Assembly: GCA_002499705.1 (NCBI GenBank)
Contig: DAMU01000037.1
Location: 1-11,023, forward strand
DNA length: 11,023 nucleotides
Direction: 5' to 3'
Source of the DNA: Euryarchaeota archaeon UBA91
GTDB taxonomy: Archaea; Thermoplasmatota; Poseidoniia; Poseidoniales; Poseidoniaceae
Translations under genes and position numbers: made by a program
The notes under the pieces: generated by a model
What the model was told of the DNA's origin: nothing
Seen by the model: only the letters and a program-made list of their open reading frames with translations
Database searches by the model: none
Shown: positions 6,766 through 11,023 of the stretch, piece after piece
Layout of the letters: each line of letters starts with the position of its first letter
Numbering within the stretch: position 1 is the first letter of the stretch

Positions 6766-8004
6766 ATGAGTGAACAAGTCTTAGCGCAGTACGGTCGAGT
6801 GACAATTTATACAGAACCAAATCACCCCTCACCGATTTACCATGTCGATGGAGAAGTAGAACCAAACCCATATGGGGATATAGCAGTCTTACTCGAAGAT
6901 GACGCACTTGAAGAAGTGATGTATAACGGTGGAACGCAATGCGTTAAGATTGCCCATAGAGACCATGGAATGTGCCGCACAAACATCTGGATCGATGATG
7001 ATTCAGGTATTCAAATTGCCAAAAACATCGCTGCTTTTACCAACGTCCCACTCGGAGACGGACCTGGTCTTGTTCCAATTTTCGATGGTCGTCTTCCAGA
7101 TGGCTCCCGTGTAAACGGCACCATTCCACCCGTCACTCCAGACGGCCCGACCCTCACTATTCGTAAATTCCGTGAAGACCCCCTGACAATGATTGACTTG
7201 GTGAAGTTTGGAACAGTCAATTCACGTCTCGCTGCTATGATGTGGGTTTGGATTGAAGGGCTTGACAGTCGTCCTGCTAACTTTGTTATTGCTGGCGGAA
7301 CAGGTTCTGGAAAGACCACTACACTCAACTGTCTCGGTATGTTCATTCCTTGGCACCGCCGTCTTCTTACCGTTGAAGACACAGCTGAATTGCAAGTCTA
7401 TCACGATCACTGGCTCCGTATGGAAACCCGTCGAGAACGTCCTGATGGAACGCCAGAAGTCGATATGAATGATTGTCTCAAATCAAGTCTACGTATGCGA
7501 CCTGACCGAATCATTGTGGGAGAAGTTCGTGGACCAGAGGCTGCAACATTACTCACCGCCATGAATACAGGTCACGATGGTTCATTCGGTTCTCTGCACG
7601 CAAATACTGCTCAGGAAACCGTAACTCGTATGATCAACCCTCCAATGAATGTTCCACCGATTATGTTGAGCGGTCTTGATTTAATCATTATTCAGGCACG
7701 ACTTCACGTCAATGGTAAAACAGCTCGTAAAATTACTGAAGTTGCCGAGATTGCAGGTATGGAAGGAGATAAGCCACGTCTCAACGTGATTTGGAAATAC
7801 AACGCCGCAACAGACCAAATTGAAGAAACAGGCATTCCTTCGAAGTTGCGTGAAATTATCTGCAATGCTGCTGGTGTATCCCCCGATGTTTTCGAAAAGC
7901 ACGTCTCGCAACGTCAAGCCATTTTACGCGATTTGGCTCAACGTGATATTCATGACATTCAAACAGTTACGCAAGTGATTCAAAACTTCTACGCTTCACG
8001 TTGA
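6766..8004 (+). CDS. tadA: Type IV filament secretion ATPase, TadA/CpaF/FlaI (VirB11-like) family
   Basis: This 412-residue cytoplasmic ATPase powers assembly of a type IV pilus-like filament by acting on the membrane platform encoded just upstream. All family motifs are present: LPDGSRVNGTIPPVTPDGPTL near 110-130 and the following TIRKF, Walker A GGTGSGKTT (177-185), the Asp box LTVEDTAELQ (201-210), a Walker B region RMRPDRIIVGEVRGPEA (243-259), and the His box TGHDGSFGSLHAN (268-280). The C-terminal end (SQRQAILRDL ... VIQNFYASR) resembles the tail of archaeal FlaI/TadA proteins. The RMRPDRIIVGEVRGPEA and TGHDGS wording is closest to CpaF/TadA. The start follows the SD at 6753. The membership in a pilus or secretion system is confident; whether the filament is an adhesin, DNA-uptake or secretion device is not shown. 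Confidence 0.93.
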   Translation: MSEQVLAQYGRVTIYTEPNHPSPIYHVDGEVEPNPYGDIAVLLEDDALEEVMYNGGTQCVKIAHRDHGMCRTNIWIDDDSGIQIAKNIAAFTNVPLGDGPGLVPIFDGRLPDGSRVNGTIPPVTPDGPTLTIRKFREDPLTMIDLVKFGTVNSRLAAMMWVWIEGLDSRPANFVIAGGTGSGKTTTLNCLGMFIPWHRRLLTVEDTAELQVYHDHWLRMETRRERPDGTPEVDMNDCLKSSLRMRPDRIIVGEVRGPEAATLLTAMNTGHDGSFGSLHANTAQETVTRMINPPMNVPPIMLSGLDLIIIQARLHVNGKTARKITEVAEIAGMEGDKPRLNVIWKYNAATDQIEETGIPSKLREIICNAAGVSPDVFEKHVSQRQAILRDLAQRDIHDIQTVTQVIQNFYASR

Positions 8005-8009
8005 AGTCC

Positions 8010-9794
8010 TTATCCACGCAATCGTGCGAGTAAGTCATCGATTGCATCGATTTTTCCTCGAGCAGAATCAAGTCGCTCAGATGCATCGATTACCGATTCA
8101 GCAAGAACGCTGTCTTCATCAGGTTCCTCTTCTTCATTTTGTGGTTTGAATGCTTGGGCAAGTGCCTTGAGCTCTGCTACAATCGCATCAACTTGTGAAT
8201 CTGAAATCATAATACCAGGCGCAATACGAGGTATTTCTGCTGGAGAAATAAAGCCTAATTCCGCTCCGATGATTCCGGCACAAGCAAGAATTCGTGGGCG
8301 TAAGTCGACTGTGTTCACTTCGTATCCTCTTGATTCAAGGAATCGAATGACCAAGGCTTGTTGTGCATCTGAGAAACTGCCTTCACTCGATTCAAGAACT
8401 GTTTCGACAAGTTCCTCAAAAGCAGAAATGTTTCGTTCTAGTCGATCAACGGTCATTCTTTCCATATCGGTGAGGTGAACTGCGCCGTGTTGAAGAACTC
8501 GAAGAATCCTGTTACGGCGTGCGATGGATGGATCTTGCAATGCTTCTGCTTGGTGAATTTCTACATGCAGATCAAAAAGAGCGTGCAGTCTCCCTGATAC
8601 GCTTGGGATTCGTAGATTAATTCCCATGTCATGCCCTATTTGCTCAAAACTCATGCGGGCACGAACCAAATCTCCATCCGAATTGGCAAGGGTGTTGTTC
8701 AATTGGTCTCGAAGTACATCACGCACATTCTCAAAGTTTCGTAATGCTTCTCGTTCACTCCAAGAGTTTGGCATTGAAGCAACGGCTTCCTTTTCTGCCT
8801 GTGAACGGAACTCAAGTTCCATCAGCGTGTTTCGGATGCTGTCACTCACGGCAGGCGTTTCTACAGCAAATCCATGATTCGCTAGACTTGCAATAAAGGA
8901 ATCAAGGTCTTCAGCATCGCTGGTGCTGCTTACGGCTAAGAAATCTCTTCCCGCTGCTTCAATCTCAGCAGAACGGGCCGTAAGTTCGAGTAAAACCGCT
9001 TCGACTTCGAGGCTGTGTTCAACAACTTCAGTCACGTGTGCACTCTGCACCATTGCGGGGGAATCGTCTGTAGTTGCTTGATTTTGACCCGCACGAAGAG
9101 CATCATCAATGGAGGCGGCTAATGGTGCACGTGAAATTGGTATTCCTTCTTGCGCCAGTTCGGTTCGCATTTCAGTTTCTTCTTCAAATGTCCATCCTTC
9201 AGGATGTTCTGATACAAACGTTTCAACCGTTTCAAGAACGACCTCTTCTTCATGAGATTGAGATGATTCAAAAGTCTCATTGTTTGAGTCTTCACTGGGA
9301 GTAGGAATTGAAACGACTGCATCGCCACTGCGTGGCCTGCGAAGGCTCTTCTTGACCTTGCCCCATCCACCCTGTTGATAGGCTAAAACTCCAGCAACAC
9401 GGACCAACAACGCTTGCTTATTTCCTGAGAGTGGTAACTCCAAGATTTTGCACATTTCATGCAATTGGTCTCTGGTCATGGAATCAAGAGATTCCGGAAC
9501 AAATTGTTTTGGGTCGTGATTGAGGTGAAGGTAAAGGCGCTGACGTCGAGCACGAACTGAACCAGATTTTTTAATTCCGAAAATACCGAGGATTTCGCCC
9601 AGTTCTGCGTTCATGAGTTTCTTAATACCGTCAGGAGAAAGGTCCCATTCATCTAAAATAAGGTTCTGAATAAGCCGTCCTCTCACCACTTCAACTGAGC
9701 CATTTTTTGGTAGATTATAGGTGACAGCCAACTCTTTGAGTCCATCAAAACGCGCTTGATAGAGTTCGTTCAAGAGTTCGCTTTTTGCGGTCAC
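8010..9794 (-). CDS. Large protein with three N-terminal SAP-like motifs, acidic linker and repeated helical C-terminal half
   Basis: I do not recognise this 594-residue protein as a named family. Its N terminus has three successive SAP-like helix-turn-helix motifs, near residues 14-47 (RFDGLKELAVTYNLPKNGSV), 53-90 (LGEILGIFGIKKSGSV) and 107-138 (TRDQLHEMCKILELPLSGNK). SAP motifs usually bind DNA. A basic patch (KVKKSLRRPRSGD) follows, then an acidic, Ser/Glu-rich linker at about 168-250. The C-terminal half is predicted mostly helical and seems to contain three related segments (near 290-330, 368-412 and 467-512), each with an acidic start, a 'hG' turn and an Arg-rich helix. It ends with another acidic stretch and a coiled-coil-like tail. 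I chose the GTG at 9794, preceded by AGGTGG, over a TTG at 9824 that would lie upstream of the probable transcription start. It converges on the ATPase gene with 5 bases between stops. Confidence 0.75.
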   Translation of the reverse strand: MTAKSELLNELYQARFDGLKELAVTYNLPKNGSVEVVRGRLIQNLILDEWDLSPDGIKKLMNAELGEILGIFGIKKSGSVRARRQRLYLHLNHDPKQFVPESLDSMTRDQLHEMCKILELPLSGNKQALLVRVAGVLAYQQGGWGKVKKSLRRPRSGDAVVSIPTPSEDSNNETFESSQSHEEEVVLETVETFVSEHPEGWTFEEETEMRTELAQEGIPISRAPLAASIDDALRAGQNQATTDDSPAMVQSAHVTEVVEHSLEVEAVLLELTARSAEIEAAGRDFLAVSSTSDAEDLDSFIASLANHGFAVETPAVSDSIRNTLMELEFRSQAEKEAVASMPNSWSEREALRNFENVRDVLRDQLNNTLANSDGDLVRARMSFEQIGHDMGINLRIPSVSGRLHALFDLHVEIHQAEALQDPSIARRNRILRVLQHGAVHLTDMERMTVDRLERNISAFEELVETVLESSEGSFSDAQQALVIRFLESRGYEVNTVDLRPRILACAGIIGAELGFISPAEIPRIAPGIMISDSQVDAIVAELKALAQAFKPQNEEEEPDEDSVLAESVIDASERLDSARGKIDAIDDLLARLRG

Positions 9795-9798
9795 TGTC

Positions 9799-9804
9799 CC
9801 ACCT
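9799..9804 (-). promoter_or_regulatory. Shine-Dalgarno-like site for the SAP-like protein
   Basis: On the minus strand AGGTGG is followed by 4 bases and GTG at 9794. Together with a TATA-like element further upstream it argues for the GTG start. Confidence 0.45.
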
Positions 9805-9868
9805 ACCGTTGGCAATCGGTTCAAAGGGGTATATGTGTCTTCGCCGTGATGGTAGGTTCAAAAGGGCA
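9801..9868. repeat. Paired inverted and direct short repeats in the divergent intergenic region
   Basis: ACCTACC (9801-9807) is matched in inverted orientation by GGTAGGT (9851-9857). In addition GGTTCAAA occurs twice in direct orientation, at 9818-9825 and 9855-9862, each followed by a G-rich run. The pairs flank the TATA-like element of the minus-strand gene, a layout that could serve as operator sites. No regulator is identified, and short repeats of this size can occur by chance. Confidence 0.3.
9830..9835 (-). promoter_or_regulatory. TATA-like element upstream of the SAP-like gene
   Basis: Minus-strand CATATA lies about 25 bases upstream of position 9807. Archaeal transcription starts about 25 bases after a TATA box, so this would give a short leader of about a dozen bases holding the SD and the GTG start at 9794. 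Position-based inference. Confidence 0.35.
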
Positions 9869-9956
9869 GTTCTTCGACTGTTTTTCCGCTTCCATATGCT
9901 GTATTGAGGGTGTTTTGAAGCAATGCTTTGAAGAGGGTGAAGTCAAGGACAGAACA

Positions 9957-10535
9957 ATGGCGAGGACGGTAAAGGCGACGAAGGCTGCCATTAAGGAAGC
10001 CAATACGCTTGTAGAGTCGTTACGTGAACTGGTTTGGACGGACTTAAAGTCTCAATATTCTGGGTTTGAAGAAATGCTTCGCGAAAGGATTCACGGAGCA
10101 GAAGAAGCAATCGTTGAGGCATCGAAAGGTAAGGCGGCAATCGTTGCTGGTATTAGCGTCATGCGAAAAGACCTCGATAAGGCGCAGCGACGTTTCTCGC
10201 GCTCCAATGATGTTGAAGAATTGAGGGCGTTTTTGGTTGAATTATCCGAAACAATTCATCGCTTACGAGTAGCGAATAACGGCATTGTTGAATCACTGCA
10301 TCAAGTCATTAATCCACATCTTTCTGCTATTGAAATTGTGGAAAAGTTTGCTTCAGATCTTCAGCGTTCTGCTGGAACTTGGGAACGCAACGGTCGTCAA
10401 ATCGATGATTCTATCCATGAACTCTGCGATGATAACGAGCCTGCTGAGCTTACCGATTTGGAACATTACCTTACAAAACAAGGCTACGGCTCTTTACTTG
10501 AGAGGCCAAGTCATTCTTCTTCTGAAGAAGATTGA
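9957..10535 (+). CDS. Uncharacterised helical, coiled-coil-like protein
   Basis: I do not recognise this 192-residue protein. It has no signal peptide or membrane segment. Apart from its ends it reads as nearly continuous helix with heptad-like spacing of hydrophobic residues (for example ANTLVESLRELVWTDLKSQY and ELRAFLVELSETIHRLRVAN), so a coiled-coil or helical-bundle protein is likely. The N terminus is lysine-rich (MARTVKATKAAIKEA), while the C terminus is an acidic Ser/Glu tail (SHSSSEED). The frame is open further upstream to 9756, but that part runs through the opposite-strand gene and is cysteine-rich and unlike a real N terminus. A weak SD (AAGGA, 9945-9949) supports the ATG at 9957. 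It is divergent from the SAP-like gene and overlaps the next gene tail to tail by 25 bases. Confidence 0.7.
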   Translation: MARTVKATKAAIKEANTLVESLRELVWTDLKSQYSGFEEMLRERIHGAEEAIVEASKGKAAIVAGISVMRKDLDKAQRRFSRSNDVEELRAFLVELSETIHRLRVANNGIVESLHQVINPHLSAIEIVEKFASDLQRSAGTWERNGRQIDDSIHELCDDNEPAELTDLEHYLTKQGYGSLLERPSHSSSEED

Positions 10536-11023
10536 ACTGAGTGAAGGTCTAAAAGTGCTGGTTTCGCCAGTTTGTATTCATCTGGAAGACCCGGGAAAGT
10601 GCGAACCATTTCTTCGTGTTCAGACTCCATTGTTGAGCGTAAGATTTCAAATTCTTTGAGAGCATTGACCATGCCCATATGGCTCTCTTCAACAGTGCAA
10701 ATACGTTCGACGCTCGCAGAAACGGTTCCCAGATAATTCAGGGTCTCAATTTTCATCTCAAGTCGAGGGCTGGTCGATGTTCCTTTTTTAGGAACCGAAC
10801 GTTCCCACTTTTCAGTTCCAGTTAATTTCTCGCCTCTCCTTTTTCCTTGTGCTTCGTTTGAGTCAAGCAGTGAATCATTTGTGAAATCACCATCGAGAGA
10901 ACGCTGTGCCTCTTTGAGAATCGTTTTGAACTTGCGTTGCTCAACATGAATTCCTATAATCTCATGCAATTCTTCAGGGAGTGAATCCAGTAATGCTCCT
11001 TCGATACGGTGCGATAGATAAGC
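10511..11023 (-). CDS. Uncharacterised protein, C-terminal part (start outside window)
   Basis: The reading frame is open through the right edge of the window, so only the C-terminal 170 residues are seen. The visible part starts AYLSHRIEGALLDSLPEELHEIIG, continues with a charged, probably disordered segment rich in Lys, Glu, Gly and Thr (around residues 58-85), then a helical stretch (SASVERICTVEESHMGMVNALKEF is part of it, over 20 residues in total) and FPGLPDEYKLAKPALLDL. It ends with the acidic tail QSSSEEE. No family is recognised and there are no membrane helices. An in-frame TTG at 10969 could be read as a start, but the coding frame clearly continues beyond it. It runs tail to tail with the helical protein on the plus strand, and the overlap encodes the last residues of both. 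Confidence 0.65.
   Translation of the reverse strand, partial: AYLSHRIEGALLDSLPEELHEIIGIHVEQRKFKTILKEAQRSLDGDFTNDSLLDSNEAQGKRRGEKLTGTEKWERSVPKKGTSTSPRLEMKIETLNYLGTVSASVERICTVEESHMGMVNALKEFEILRSTMESEHEEMVRTFPGLPDEYKLAKPALLDLHSVQSSSEEE
10515..10531. repeat. Palindrome in the overlap of two convergent genes
   Basis: TCTTCTTC, one central T, then GAAGAAGA form a perfect inverted repeat with 8-base arms. Read in either direction it encodes Ser-Ser-Ser-Glu-Glu, giving the C-terminal tails SSSEED on the plus strand and SSSEEE on the minus strand. It could also fold as a small hairpin at the 3' ends of both transcripts. Confidence 0.6.

Noticed and set aside
6766..8004. Archaellum ATPase FlaI with a complete archaellum operon
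   Set aside because: No archaellin, FlaG/F/H or fused FlaJ is present, and the motif wording is nearer TadA/CpaF.
5051..9337. Repeated 14-mer GCCACTGCGTGGCC at 5051-5064 and 9324-9337
   Set aside because: Roughly a one-in-four chance match for a window this size; one copy lies in coding sequence and no further copies were seen.
9756..9956. Longer N terminus for the helical plus-strand protein
   Set aside because: It overlaps the opposite-strand gene, is unusually cysteine-rich and lacks the helical character of the rest; the ATG at 9957 is a better start.
1..11023. CRISPR array, tRNA, rRNA, insertion sequence or prophage
   Set aside because: No regularly spaced repeats, tRNA-like cloverleaf, transposase or cluster of phage genes was seen; the one tail-like protein alone is not evidence of a prophage.

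Overview
The window looks like a chromosomal segment of an archaeon. The clearest marker is a pair of single-stranded-DNA-binding genes: a multi-OB-fold replication protein A with a C-terminal zinc-binding motif, followed by an archaeal-type RPA-associated protein (OB fold plus C-terminal winged helix). These are joined by a stop/start overlap. Other features fit: moderate GC, tightly packed genes, and purine-rich Shine-Dalgarno (SD) sites before several starts. A planktonic euryarchaeote such as Marine Group II (Poseidoniales) would suit this mix, but that assignment is an inference from gene content and was not tested.

Layout. (1) Positions 1-2201, plus strand: the C-terminal part of TldD, carrying the metalloprotease motif HEALGH, then its partner PmbA/TldE, with an ATGA overlap. 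(2) 2202-2391: a 190-base non-coding gap. (3) 2392-5021, plus strand: RPA and the RPA-associated protein, coupled by a TAATG overlap. (4) 5081-8004, plus strand: a four-gene, operon-like cluster. It holds a 117-residue soluble protein of uncertain function, two separate small T2SSF/GspF-type membrane platform proteins (193 and 243 residues), and a TadA/CpaF/FlaI-type secretion ATPase with all its motifs. (5) 8010-9794, minus strand: a large protein with three SAP-like motifs at its N terminus, an acidic linker and a helical C-terminal half with probable internal repeats. It converges on the ATPase gene with only 5 bases between the two stops. (6) 9957-10535 plus and 10511-11023 minus: two unrecognised helical proteins on opposite strands. 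Their 3' ends overlap, and one palindrome encodes a Ser/Glu tail in both.

How the genes work together. TldD and TldE form a peptide-processing protease. RPA and its partner protect and manage single-stranded DNA. The ATPase and the two platform proteins are the inner-membrane motor of a type IV filament (pilus) system, arranged like Tad pili with separate platform subunits rather than like the archaellum with one fused FlaJ. No pilin, prepilin peptidase or outer component is in the window. The most interesting points are the 117-residue protein at the head of the motor cluster, whose pattern recalls phage-tail/baseplate beta-rich domains, and the triple-SAP protein with its neighbours, which I could not assign to a known system. 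There is no CRISPR array, tRNA, rRNA or insertion sequence that I could see.
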